Source of the DNA: Hanleya hanleyi
Taxonomy: Eukaryota; Mollusca; Polyplacophora; Lepidopleurida; Hanleyidae
Assembly (NCBI GenBank): GCA_036873755.1
Contig: JAVTVY010018668.1
Location: 1 to 64,000, forward strand
DNA length: 64,000 bases
Direction of reading: 5' to 3'
Part shown: positions 23,236 through 33,258 of the stretch, piece after piece
Numbering within the stretch: position 1 is the first letter of the stretch
How the letters are laid out: each line of letters opens with the position of its first letter
The notes under the pieces: generated by a model
The model's database searches: none
The model's input: the letters and a program-made list of their open reading frames with translations, nothing else
Told to the model about the DNA's origin: nothing
Made by a program: the position numbers and the translations under genes

Positions 23236-23564
23236 TTACGACAGTGCCTTTAATACCATTCTGACTACCACGAGGTTAAGCAAGTATTTTCATGAAGGGA
23301 ATTCTACAAGCTATCAATGTGGTTTCCAATGTTGTCAAGTCCTTCAATTCTCCAGGAATGTGTGTTAGATTCATCTTGTTACCAACAGATAAAGGTGGCA
23401 ACTGATTCATAAGCAAGTTTTTGCAAATGTATTGTTTTTCATCTGTACTTTTGAGGACGAAAAAGCATGGTCCTGAATTTCCTGATCAATTTCCATATAC
23501 TTTGAATCATCAAACACCAAGACATCAATTCGATACATTAGACGATGACTTGATGTACAAACAC
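23236..23564 (-). pseudogene. Helitron Rep protein, N-terminal middle part
   Basis: On the minus strand this block reads SSHRLMYRIDVLVFDD, then CKNLL, NQLPPLSVGNKMNLTHIP, ELKDLTTLETTLIACRIPFM and GIKGTVVNV. These are the blocks that precede the Rep catalytic region in animal Helitrons. The GTVVNV end abuts the inverted-dimer insertion at 23232, and the beginning abuts the 10-bp-TSD element at 23575. At least one stop codon and frame changes are present. Confidence 0.75.
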
Positions 23565-23574
23565 ATTCTGGACC

Positions 23575-24322
23575 TAACCCAGAAACTCTGGCTGTGATAG
23601 GTGAATATAGGTAAGGGGGCGTGGCATTCCTATCACAGCCCAGATCGAGGGTGGGTTAAATTTTGGCGATAAAAATTTAGCTCGCGAAAAGCGGCTTTTC
23701 GCTGACGAAAATAACGAAACGGGAGAGAAAAAATATGCCAATTTGATACAGTTTGACCGACCTGAGCTTCTTTGTCCATGTACCATCTATCATGACTGTT
23801 TTGATGCTGACAAAATGTGATCAAATGTGTGAGAAAAAACCTCCATTGATTTGAACGTTTTCGCGCCTTTTCGACATCTTGTAAGAATATGACCTTCGCT
23901 ATTTTTATGTCGTGACCTTTCTGATCACGTGAATAAACAGACGTCGCTATTGGTTTAAAACCAGCGTGGATGACGTGAGTCAAAAGGTCAACCCCATTCT
24001 GCGCATGTCCCTGTAAACTGTGGAGAAAGAAACACGACGGTTTTGTTGACAAAATCCGTGTTTGATGGGAGATTCCATCTAATTAAAGGAGTCATTAGGT
24101 GGTTGTCATAGTGCTGGAGATGCCAAATCATATTATTTATTCGATAAAATGCTTTTTGTGCCTCTGTCTCAATTCCCCACGCCGTGTGCAGTTGAAGATC
24201 TCGAGCGACTGACGTCTTATTTATTTTTTTCCTTTTCGGTCTGTATTAGTGATTCGGGCTAAGGGGTCAGCAACAACAACCCCCACAGAAAAATAGACTC
24301 CTTAGCCGATGTTTTCGGGCTA
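23575..24322. mobile_element. Non-autonomous DNA element with 10-bp TSD, copy 2
   Basis: Flanked by a perfect ATTCTGGACC duplication (23565-23574 and 24323-24332) and bounded by TAACCCAGAAAC and an inverted TAGCCCGAAAAC. It shares the left and right blocks of the copy at 11468-12211, with a divergent middle part (about 23800-24090). It is inserted in Helitron coding sequence: the minus-strand reading on one side ends in a GPE block, and the other side continues with the Cys-containing block expected next. The host sequence is therefore interrupted cleanly. Confidence 0.88.
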
Positions 24323-24332
24323 ATTCTGGACC

Positions 24333-24932
24333 CTTCTCTATTTCTGCCTTGAATTTTTCCAATAAAGAGGTATATGTATCCATGATGGCATAATTAATGT
24401 TCACGAAGCACTTCTTCAGTTTGTGTTTGACTACCGCTTTGGAATATCGTTTCAAGAACAGATATGTGCCTAGAACAGATATGTGCCTAAACTTTTTGGA
24501 AGGGCGAGTCTCGGTAACATTTTTTCCCCCTTGGCAGTTTCAGCATTTTGAATGTGAACATGTTTTTTCAAAGACTCCTTATTTATTTTAGCACAAAGTT
24601 CTTGTTGATGTCGTAATTGAGTTTGGAGAGAAAGTTGCATCAGTTGGTCTGCTGATTTTAAAGTATTTTGGTTGCTCGTGTCATTTACCACAGCAGTTTC
24701 GTTATTTTCTCTTGGTTGTGCTTTTTAAAGAGAATGCACTCCTCTGTAATAGTGCTTTTTTATTGAGGTCGCATTCCTTGGGGGAGTCAATAGGCAAGCA
24801 TTGACTTGGTTGAGATTCCGAAGAATTTTCGTATCTGTTCAATTTCAGTTTGGCTCTTCTATTTTTGTCGTATAATGCCTTTTCTATTTTTTTATTTCTG
24901 AAACGTTTCTTGTTATTCTTGTTTACTTTCAT
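24333..24932 (-). pseudogene. Helitron Rep protein, N-terminal basic part
   Basis: Minus-strand frames from 24932 begin ATG with MKVNKNNKKRFRNKKIEKAL and NRRAKLKLNRYEN, a lysine/arginine-rich start as in many Helitron proteins. Then come LQTQLRHQQELCAKINKESL (about 24640) and MDTYTSLLEKFKAEIEKGPE (about 24390-24335). Two frame changes lie between them. The last block runs straight to the insertion site of the 10-bp-TSD element. The assignment rests on continuity with the better-supported downstream blocks. Confidence 0.55.
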
Positions 24933-24939
24933 ATTGTAT

Positions 24940-25680
24940 GTCTACCAAATCGTTCAGTCCCGAACTCTATTTCCAGGTATACACACCTATAGTTAGTTCA
25001 CTTTACATATAATTTAGCTCTGGTGCAGGACGATCGACATTGTCAAATTATTTGAATGAGGTTGATGTCGAATATTATAAATTCTGTCGCAAAAATGGCG
25101 ATCAAACAATGTAAATTTCTCTTTTGTAGGATATCAGTCTATATGAATACGAATTAACAGAATTATTCTGGTGCAGAATTCGCAAAAAGGATATTACGTA
25201 GCTTAGCGAAACGAAACGTGAAACTTGACAACCTGGCGTGGCATTCTCAAAGAGAGCCGTGTCTACCCGCGGGAGACCAAAGCGACTCTCATGTAAACTG
25301 GTGACATTTTTGAATCTCCAGTCTCAAAGCGAGGCAGCATGACATCACTCGCTCGACCGGGACTATTTTCCAAGTGATCATATGACCACACACGTGACTC
25401 GCTTGACAGACAACATGATGAACAATCCACATGTGATTAGAAACAGCTGATCAATGTGTACATCTCAGATGCCAGCGCCATCGGCTGCATTTTTGCTCGA
25501 TTTTCTGAGTTGGGGGGGGGGGGAGCACCCTTTCTCATAACGTTTTTTTTTCCACAAAATTATTATAATCTTTTTTATTTTTTTTTATAAGTAGGCCTTA
25601 TCCCAACCCATAAAACGTGTACGATTGAATGAAGCTAAAGTTGGATACAAATAAATAGAGGAGGAAAATTGTAGCATTGT
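24940..25680. other. Non-coding stretch
   Basis: No domain recognised. Contains poly-G (about 25513-25523) and T-rich runs (25544-25590), and a segment at 25200-25400 with several CGCTTGACAG/GCGAGTC words. It may include the intron of the helicase-like gene to its right, which reads leftwards. Confidence 0.35.
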
Positions 25681-25692
25681 TAAAATACTTAC

Positions 25693-25983
25693 AACCTGGT
25701 CTTGCATTATTGAATTCAGGGGCGAAACAACGAAAGTTATCATAGGCATATCCAGGCCATGCCGCTTCTGCAGAACCCATGGTAGAAGTTGAAATATCAA
25801 GCTTTTCCCATAGCCTGTAGGTAGAACAGCAATACAGTCTCTGCCGTTGTAAGCTGCCGTCAGTGCCTCTACTTGTTTTTCTTTCAAGGTGACACAAACA
25901 CCCAGCTTTCTCTTAGCGAATTCCAGCGCTTCGATGAAATTACTCGTTTCTCTCTCACCGTGACCAGCTGGCATGGGCGCAGC
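25693..25983 (-). CDS. RecQ-like DNA helicase, exon with Walker A
   Basis: The frame from the first ATG (25983) reads LKEKQVEALTAAYNGRDCIA, then VLPTGYGKSLIFQLLPW (Walker A), and TFVVSPLNSIMQDQV (motif Ia of RecQ-family helicases). It is followed at once by a good splice donor GTAAGT (complement of 25687-25692), so this is an exon, perhaps the first. The upstream frame stays open to about 26067 but lacks another ATG. RecQ helicases unwind DNA 3' to 5' in repair. Related single-exon and few-exon copies are repeated in many invertebrate genomes, so this may be a mobile-element-associated paralogue rather than the core gene. No downstream exon was identified in the window. Confidence 0.65.
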
Positions 25984-26119
25984 CATATTGTTTTCTTGAT
26001 CGGAGCTGTGCGAACTACTTCCTGTATTAGATAACTCGCTTTCACGGCCAAGTATACATACCGACAATAATTTGTTCGCGATTGATATGCTCCGAAACGG
26101 AAAGAGTCATTTCCCAATT

Positions 26120-26945
26120 ATATAGCCCACGTTATGTTTAGCAATTCGCTTCTAACTCGGCGGAGTCAGCAGGTCAATGACAAGCCGGATACAGACGGGT
26201 GAAAATCATACGCCGCCTACTCACCCCCCAAATTTTGGGGGGATGGCTCCCATTTACCCGTGAGACTCTTTCTCGCAGTAGGGAGTCTCGCGAGACGAGA
26301 ATGCCTGGCGTGGCTTGGAGCTTGCATCGACTGCTGGACCGAAAATGGCGCTCTGAAAAAAATCTTCGGGGATGCCATTAGGATGATATTCGGGTACCAT
26401 TTGTTTCTGAGGTCAGGAGTTCGGTTTATTCCGCGACGATCCGAGTACTTTGCCAGAATTTATATCCGGAAATATATAATAATTGCACACCAAATTTAGT
26501 TATTATGTCTACGTAGAATAGCGGCAAAGTTTCCAGACACAAACCTCGGCTAAGAACCAGTCAATGTCGACAACCTCGTTCCCACAGCAACTCGTGCGCA
26601 GTCAGAAGCTAATTTCGTCAAAGATTGCGCAACAACGACGGAATTCGCATTACTTCCGGTTCGTTTATTTCGGTAAAATCTACACATTGTCTTCAATTTA
26701 TGCCGTCAAAAACTAGAATTATCATCTGTAGTATATAGCCGACTAACCCTACCAAGGAGAGCCCTGGGCACACCGTGGTTATCTCAAATAATTATGTCCA
26801 CTCTTTGGCATCCCCATAGTCTGGTCTGATTTCAATATCGCCATACTCAGTCCCGGAGATAGCGATAATAAACATATCATGAGAAGTTGGCAACTTCAGA
26901 TAGAAGGTGTAAAGTTATATGTGATGTTTTGATTCAGCCTCGGCA
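26120..26945. other. Non-coding stretch
   Basis: No gene or clear repeat was recognised between the RecQ-like exon and the LINE fragment. Possible promoter and 5' leader of the leftward helicase-like gene lie near 26000-26200, but no core element is convincing. Confidence 0.35.
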
Positions 26946-26952
26946 TGTAATT

Positions 26953-27876
26953 TCTTGTCACAGAAAGATATCTTGGTAAACTATAATGAAATCCTATGTA
27001 AAAGAATCTGGAAAGTCAGAAATGGATTATTAGGTAGAAAAAATCCTGAGATCTTCCAGATGTTTTTATTTACAATGGCAATGATATCACAGAACCTTCG
27101 GAGATTGCCACAAAGTTCAATGACTACTTCTCTTCTATTGCCTCCGATCTGGCCTCAAAATTCCACCCACTCAAAATGACTTCACAGAATATCTTTACCA
27201 TACATACAATAAAGACTTATCCTTCAAACCTTGTACACCATCTCAAATAAATGAAATAGTACATATGTTTAAAAATGGATCACCTGTCATTGATGCTATT
27301 CGCATGTAACTGATAAAACAGATATCGAGCCTCACCTATCACATATTGTAAATCTTTTCTTCCAAAATGAGATCGTTCCCGCTTCCCTTAAGAATGCAAA
27401 GGTTATTCCAGTTTTCAAATCTGGAAACAATTACAAGCGTCTAGTCCGTCATTCAAAATCCAGCCGTCGTCCATTAGAGAATATCCGCGTCCATAATCCA
27501 AAGACCTATTCCATATTCCATATAACAGTATTAGCACCAAATTCAAAAAGACAATCATAATATACATAAACATATGTATGTAGCTGAGAATTATCGCCCT
27601 ATCTCTGTTCTTTCATGTTTCAGGAAAATCTTTGGAAAACTTGTTGTTTTGCGGATGATTACATTCCCAGAAGCAGAGATGACTATTTCCCCTAACCAAT
27701 CTGAATTCCGAGCAAAGACTTCGACATTTATTGTCGGTCTTTCTTTATACAACAAACTCATTGCTGCAAAGGAACTAAAGCAGTTCAACATTACTACTTT
27801 TTTAGATCTGTCCAAAGCCTTTGATACAGTAAATCACGAGATCCTCTTACATAAACCTGATTACTATGTTTCCTGA
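26953..27876 (+). mobile_element. LINE fragment: linker and reverse transcriptase start, with nested insertion
   Basis: The strand encodes the pre-RT linker (RIWKVRNGLLGRKN, then in another frame FNDYFSSIASDLASKFHP) and PASLKNAKVIPVFKSGNN. After an inserted R1 repeat (27431-27573) it resumes with AENYRPISVLSCFRKIFGKL, NQSEFR and FLDLSKAFDTVNHEILL, the catalytic Asp motif A of non-LTR reverse transcriptases. It ends at a TGA at 27874-27876; Polinton B begins shortly after. The clade resembles the 7.7-kb LINE (Jockey/CR1-like), but no overlap exists to prove the same family. Confidence 0.75.
27431..27573. repeat. Dispersed repeat family R1, copy b, inside the LINE
   Basis: Begins near CAAGCGTCTAGTCCGTCATT and runs through the R1 words to AATATACATAAACATATG. 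It lies between the VFKSGNNY and AENYRPIS codons of a LINE reverse transcriptase, blocks that are normally almost adjacent. The insertion is therefore younger than the LINE. Its right end is shorter than in copies a and d. Confidence 0.75.
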
Positions 27877-27922
27877 GTGTCACAAATAACTAGTTTCGTA
27901 GCCATCCATCCTTGTGGCACAC

Positions 27923-28016
27923 ACTCCTTTTGTCCACCTGTCCTATACCGAGAACCAGAGGGCCTAGGGATAGTAGAATTGCAGCAATTGAGTCGCCCGG
28001 GTCCAGGCTTCCCTAG
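27923..28016 (+). repeat. Polinton B left terminal inverted repeat
   Basis: Contains TGTCCTATACCGA, CCAGAGGGCCTAG, GAATTGCA and CCAGGCTTCCCTAG. The reverse complement of 40461-40556 has the same blocks in the same order: TGTCCTATACCGA, CCAGAGGGCCTAG, GAATTGCA and CCAGGCTTCCCTAG. Outside these limits the similarity fades, so the exact outer base is uncertain. Confidence 0.85.
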
Positions 28017-28019
28017 TAT

Positions 28020-28862
28020 TGGGTGAGGGTATGAGACTGCGCATTGTGCTTAACAAGAAGTTCTCTTTCGCAAAGAATGGCTGTCCTAAAAAGGAAATTT
28101 GGATGATTTTAGAGTTTTTTCTCACTGTGTAGGAAGAATCCATTGGAGGCATGGACTGACGTACTGCCCGGTTGATGTCCAGTAGTACCGGTACTCAGGA
28201 GGGTGGTGGTCTGGTCTGTCCCTCGCAGTCCAGGTAGACGGTCCTCACTATTAGGGGGTCATACATGCCCATCATCCGTGTTACCCCACTTCGGTTTTCT
28301 ATCAATATCATCTCTGGGCATTGCATCGGTGGTCGGACAACCGTCTCGGTGTCTTCCTGATCTTCATCGCATCTCGGAATCTATAGGGTTTTCACTCCAC
28401 CTGTTGCTCTTGTAACTTGCCATGGTCGTTCCTTGTCAAAAGTTTGTTCTGGAATGCCCGCTCTTAATCTAGACCAAAGCATGTACTTGGTCTGTGGGAT
28501 GATTTCATTGGATGTCTATTTTACTGCACTGCTCTTGCATTGGTTTGTTTTCTGGGCATTGAATGGTTACATATGACCCCATCCTAGGCCAGCGGTTGGC
28601 TACTGTCCCAGCCGACTCATTGACTGGCCTATATCAGCTTGGTTAAAATTAGAATCCCAGCATTTATGTTCAAGCATTGGGCATTTATAGCCACTTGTTT
28701 ATGCTCGTAACCTATTGTACAGAGAACACACAAGACAGGGTTTTGAGTGAGATCTCGTTTGTTTTTTATTCAAGAACAAAAAATCAAGAAAACCACAACG
28801 TGAGAACAACTACGTGAAAACTGAAGCCCCGAACGTGGCTTGTACATTGAAATGGTTAGAAC
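28020..28862. other. Polinton B interior without recognised gene
   Basis: Lies between the left TIR and the protease. No polymerase, helicase or capsid motif was seen in any frame; it may be decayed coding DNA or a non-coding end region. Confidence 0.4.
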
Positions 28863-29273
28863 TTAAACTGAGAACGGTGCTTGTACATTGAAATGATCTG
28901 CGACCCAGTAGTACACCAGTACATCTCGATCGGTAGCTTGAGGGTACTCGTCAAATATCTGTACGACGGTGGGTAGCGTTCGTCCACGGCAGCGATGGTA
29001 GAGGTAAAACAGGCATTACTGGCCGCACACGTTACTGTTCATGCAGGTTTACTGCTCGGGATGGAGGGATGACAGGCCGTACGGGTCAAAGTATTCTCCC
29101 TGCTGTTCTGTCAAGTATACGGCCACCCAATGTTGACCGGGATCTATCGCGACCATGCTGAAGACGTATGCGGCGAGATACACACGGTCTAACGGGAACG
29201 CATCTCGGGAGAACACCCTTTGAAAGATCGTGCCTGTCCCTGGGTCATTCTCCAGAAACTGGTCTGTATCCAT
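28863..29273 (-). pseudogene. Adenovirus-type cysteine protease of Polinton B
   Basis: About 137 codons from an ATG (29273, reading MDTDQFLENDPG) to a TAA at 28863. PGQHWVAVYL carries the catalytic His region and EYFDPYG the acidic residue block of the adenain/Ulp1-like proteases that process Polinton capsid proteins. Near 29005-29035 the active-site Cys block reads NSNVCGQ, then a TAA stop (29016-29018), then CLFYLYHRC. A stop therefore lies directly beside the nucleophile. A further frame change occurs between the two halves near 29040-29050. The ATG lies one base after the capsid stop codon, so the genes are tightly packed. Confidence 0.75.
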
Positions 29274-29274
29274 G

Positions 29275-29648
29275 TTATGTGGCAAAGTCACACAGGCCGT
29301 TGCGCACCTTGTCCACTTGAATGATGTTGTCAAACACGGCGTAGCAAATCACATTGATGGTGCTCCGGAGGGCTCGGGCAAAGTAGATTTTCAACCGTAG
29401 TTGCCTTGCCTGGAGAGGTTCAGCTTATGGTCGCTCTCTAACGTCGTCCTCCCGACTGATCATATTCTCTTCATCCTGTTGCCTTGCCTGGAGAGGTTCA
29501 GCTTATGGTCGCTCTCTAACGTAGTCCTCCCAACTGATCATATTCTCTTCATCCTGGTTTATTTGACCGGCCGCGTAAACAGGCTCAGATAAGCCCGAAT
29601 GAAATTCTCGCACCCAAAGTTCGGTGTTAAGGAAGTGACTGGGGCCTG
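29275..29648 (-). pseudogene. Major capsid protein of Polinton B, C-terminal part
   Basis: Reading leftwards from the insertion boundary: APVTSLTPNF, NFIRAYLSLFT, ENMISRED, then LRLKIYFARAL and VICYAVFDNIIQVDKVRN, ending at TAA (29275-29277). These blocks match the C-terminal half of the double-jelly-roll capsid family (F54H12.2-like). The N-terminal part lies at 33259-34098; a 3.61-kb element separates the two. A 78-bp tandem duplication (29401-29556) repeats 26 codons' worth, and a stop is present after the FTRPVK block. Confidence 0.78.
29401..29556. repeat. 78-bp tandem duplication inside the capsid gene
   Basis: 29401-29478 and 29479-29556 are adjacent copies starting TTGCCTTGCCTGGAGAGG, differing at about two positions (GTCGTCCTCCCGAC against GTAGTCCTCCCAAC). 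The length is a multiple of three. The few differences point to a recent duplication within a dead gene. Confidence 0.9.
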
Positions 29649-29665
29649 CCCTTACCAAAAATTCT

Positions 29666-30105
29666 TGTAAGATCTTACAAGAAAGTGTCCTGTAAGATCT
29701 TGTAGGACAGTCTTGTAAGATTTTGGCACTTTTCTTGTAAGACTGTCCTTCAGGATCTTACAAGATCCTACAAGACTGTCCTACAGGGTCTTACAAGACT
29801 GTCCTACAGGATCTTACAAGATCCTACAAGACTGTCCTACAGGATCTTACAGGATCGTCCTTCAGGATCTTACAAGATCCTACAAGACTGTCCTACAGGA
29901 TCTTACAAGATCCCTTCACTTACAAGATCTACAAGACTGTCCTACAGGATCTTACAAGATCGTCCTTCAGGATCCTACAAGATCTTACAAGACTGTCATA
30001 CAGGATCTTACAAGACTGTCCTGTAGGATCTTACAAGATCCTACAAGACTGTCCTACACGATCTTACAAGACCGTCCTTCAGGATCCTACAGGGTTGTCC
30101 TACAG
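29666..30105. repeat. Left subterminal tandem array
   Basis: Built from GATCTTACAAGATC, CTACAAGACTGTCC and TACAGGATCTTACAAG words. Units are about 40-60 bases with variable order. Many units contain GATC at the centre of a palindrome, so either strand can fold into hairpins. Confidence 0.85.
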
Positions 30106-30435
30106 GGCTGTCAATTAACACAGATAGAATAATGCTGGATGGTTGTGCAGGGTTGTCCAATATACTGCAGGTTTACGATGAAACGTTTCGTGTCGAATGA
30201 GAGAGTCAACATAACAAATTATATGCATTCATTTCATACATTTTATTGTATAAAACAGAAACATATAGACAGCTATACACATAAAACAGAAACGTATATA
30301 CAGCTACATGTATACACACAAGGGATTATTATGTTGTCATGTCATACATTTCATTGTATAAAATAGAAACATTTATAGGGAATAGCAACCAGCACATGCA
30401 CGTAGCATCCAAAGTCCAAGGCATCCATGTTTTTC

Positions 30436-30541
30436 TCAGCAGATCAAGTGTCTTTTATAACTTTTAGCTCCCCATTCAATTTTGATTTCATCGCGTCCAA
30501 AATCACCTTGCTGGTACAGGGAAATTTCTTCTGGCAGTAAT
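30436..30541 (-). other. Exon-like segment C in the 3.61-kb element
   Basis: On the minus strand, TTTTTTATAG (splice-acceptor-like) precedes a frame reading LLPEEISLYQQGDFGRDE and KSYKRHLIC, then a stop. The amino-acid composition looks protein-like. No family is recognised and no transcript evidence is available. Confidence 0.3.
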
Positions 30542-31047
30542 CTATAAAAAATGAAAAGTCATCAGATTAGCAAAGAAATTGTTATCAAGTTATCCTGACA
30601 CTATTCAGAGGTTATCCTCATAATATAAATGGGTAGAATGGTATAACATTGTTGTGACATTAGCGAAAAAGTTTGATTAGAGAAATCTTTTAAAAATATT
30701 ACACTACATTCAACTGGCGTATTGCTGATATTAGTGAATGTGACGATAACCAGGATGATTTGCATTGAAATATCATAGAAATGTGATGTTACTGTTATTG
30801 GTGTGCCCTCTGCAAAAACCAAACATGTGCCGCTCACTGAATAAAGATTATTTGGGTCCAGTAGCACCAAAGTCATTCAAGTCATTTGTTATTAATGTAA
30901 AATACACATTCTTGAATGCATGTTATGAGTATTATAAAGCAATTTTGAAGTGGAATCCAGAATTATGGATCAACACTAAATGAAAACGCAAGCACAACTG
31001 GAAAAAATATTGAGAATGTACACTAATATGATTTTAACAATGTTTGT

Positions 31048-31197
31048 CATCCAGTTGTATTGGTCATGTAATATTGCCTGATGCTATTTCCTCTTTGGCG
31101 AAGAAGTAATTCAACAATACGCTGCATGATTTCCATGATCAGATGTCTGCTCCGAGTCGATGAAATGTGCGCCTCGAACATGTCCGATTGGTTGCAT
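31048..31197 (-). other. Exon-like segment B in the 3.61-kb element
   Basis: On the minus strand, TTTTTTCTCCTCAG is a strong splice-acceptor sequence. One frame after it is open for 49 codons with DMFEAHISSTRSRHLIMEIM and VELLLRQRGNSIRQYYM before a stop. It could be a terminal exon of a captured or transposon gene. Confidence 0.35.
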
Positions 31198-31650
31198 CTG
31201 AGGAGAAAAAAATTGTTTCAAACGTTTTAAATGAAATGAATGAATGAAATGTTCTCATGTTTCAAGATGTGGGTACAGATGTACAATTGAATTATGCAGC
31301 AATCCTTAGCCTTGGTCAAGAATAGTGCAATAAATAGACATTTAAAATATAGCCTGTTATCATGGTTATGGTGATAGGAAATCTAATCATAATTTATCCT
31401 GCTTTTCCTGGTCACATTTTTATCATAGCAAATATCGGTTATGCCAACAGTGTATTTGTTATCAATTTATTTTAATAAATATTCCTTTGCGATTTCATCA
31501 GAACTTTGGTATGGAAATATTCTCAAATCTTCTGGAAATATAAGCAGGAAATGATAAACATTTCAAAACAACAAACTTCATAGCAAGTTAAATCCTACTG
31601 TTTGACAGGAAATACACAAGCAGTGGTGTGATATAACCTATATATCTCAC

Positions 31651-31768
31651 CCTCCGGGAGATTTCCTCCAGCTAGGGGTGCATGGCCAATCTTCACATGA
31701 GGTCCCCAAGCCTGGGCTTTTCCAGCTGACAATGCAACAATAGACTGCCTTGATGAACCTGGGTAGAT
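31651..31768 (-). other. Exon-like segment A in the 3.61-kb element
   Basis: On the minus strand a 118-base segment lies between a CTTTCAG acceptor and a GGTGAGA donor. Two of its frames are open; one gives QAWGPHVKIGHAPLAGGNLP, the other joins in phase with segment B. It is GC-richer than its AT-rich surroundings, as exons often are. Confidence 0.35.
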
Positions 31769-33054
31769 CTGAAAGGAATTTTAAGACAGATAGAGTTATG
31801 GATATTTCTTTTTGAATTTCAGGCTAAATGAGTCATTAATTTTGACTGCAAATATAAGGTGAAGTGCTGCAGTAGTTACTGAGAAGAGTATCAATTGTTT
31901 AATATGGCAAGTATATGAAGAGAAACATGTTGATAGTTAAAGCTCATAGAGGGTCCACATTACAACATTCTGAGTGTAACTAGAAATTAGAATTGTTTTG
32001 CTAATAAAATGATAACATAATTGTATTTATAACTTACTTACCATCACTACATGTAGCTTCACTCATCACCATCTGCAATACAGTTCTTTAAACCTCAATA
32101 GTTCCAGCTTAAAATGAACAAATCAACTTTCTTTTTGCACTCTATCCTCTATGTTGTTGTTCTCATATGACAGTATGGTGGCGCCACCAGTGGCCAATTA
32201 AAATATACCGGTACAGGGGAGATAACTCTCCTCAAATTGTGAAATTAATGCCAGCAAGTCAATTGCTAATGTAATAGACTATCAGGAAAATAGAATAAAT
32301 ATTATCTGTATATAATTGGGGATAATGAAGAGGGTAGAGTATTCATTAATGGACATTTTTTTCTTGAAAATCATGTTAGAACTGATGTATTCTTCTAAAA
32401 TTATTTTCTTCATTATGTCCAATTTTATTATAAAATCTTTGGATTGGACTGATTATTAATTAATTATTTATTAAACTTATTAATTTTATTATAAAATCTA
32501 AATTCAACAAGATTTTCTTACACAAATATGATACTATTTAGATAACACTATGTAGAGATTGATATCTTTATTTTATTCAAATGAAAACCCATATGTCACT
32601 AATATGATCTCTGAAGTCTTATGTAAAGTTTGTGTATTTTTCAATTCAAGCTGTTGTTGTTGTTGTTGTTGTTGATTGAAGAATTCGTCACATTTTGTCG
32701 CTGTATCCAAACACCAAAATAGTTATATTGATAACTCGTATCATCGTTTAGATAACATATTGAAAAACAAATGTAGTACTTTGACAGAATTTCCCAATCA
32801 GGTTTGAAGGTAAACTATTATCAGATAGATTTTTTTAAATTTTCAAGAATAATTTTCTTACTCGAGTGAAACAGATGAGGTTCTCCATATGATTGATTCA
32901 GTAGAGAGAAGTACAATTTTGGAAAATATCATGATAATACGCCTGCCATTTTTAAAAGAGAAAGGGCTATCCATATCTTCAACTGTTGATCCAATGTTGT
33001 GGATATTTTGTAAAACTGTCTTGTAAAAATACTTTCCAAAAGCAAACTGATTTT

Positions 33055-33250
33055 TTGTCCTACAGGCAAACTTATTCTTACAAGATCATGTAGGACAGCT
33101 GTCCTGCAGGATCTTACAAGATCTTGTAGGACAGCCAGCTTTGTCCTTCAGGATCTTGTAAGATCGTGTAGGACAAAAAAACTGTCTTGTAAGATCTTAC
33201 AAGATCTTGTAAGAAAATTTCAAATCCTACAAGATCTTACAAGATTTTTT
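33055..33250. repeat. Right subterminal tandem array
   Basis: Shorter counterpart of the left array, with GATCTTGTAGGACAG and AAGATCTTACAAGATC words, ending in the right terminal inverted repeat. Confidence 0.85.
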
Positions 33251-33258
33251 GGTAAGGG

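Larger units (their letters stand above)
29649..33258. mobile_element. 3.61-kb TIR element with palindromic subterminal arrays
   Basis: The ends are CCCTTACCAAAAATTCTTG and its inverse (AAGATTTTTTGGTAAGGG at the right). Both termini lead into tandem arrays of CTTGTAAGATCTTACAAG-like palindromic words (left 29666-30105, right about 33055-33250). TG flanks both sides (29647-29648 and 33259-33260), a probable 2-bp target duplication. Removing the element with one TG leaves the capsid reading frame in phase, which supports these limits. The 2.9-kb core is AT-rich, with a (GTT)n run at 32652-32673. No transposase was recognised; three exon-like segments on the minus strand are listed separately. 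The superfamily is unknown. Confidence 0.8.

Noticed and set aside
28020..28862. Remnant of a family-B DNA polymerase
   Set aside because: I looked for polymerase motifs in all frames by eye and saw none; a profile search is needed to be sure.
29666..30105. CRISPR-like array
   Set aside because: Units are variable, self-palindromic and contiguous without unique spacers, and the genome is eukaryotic.
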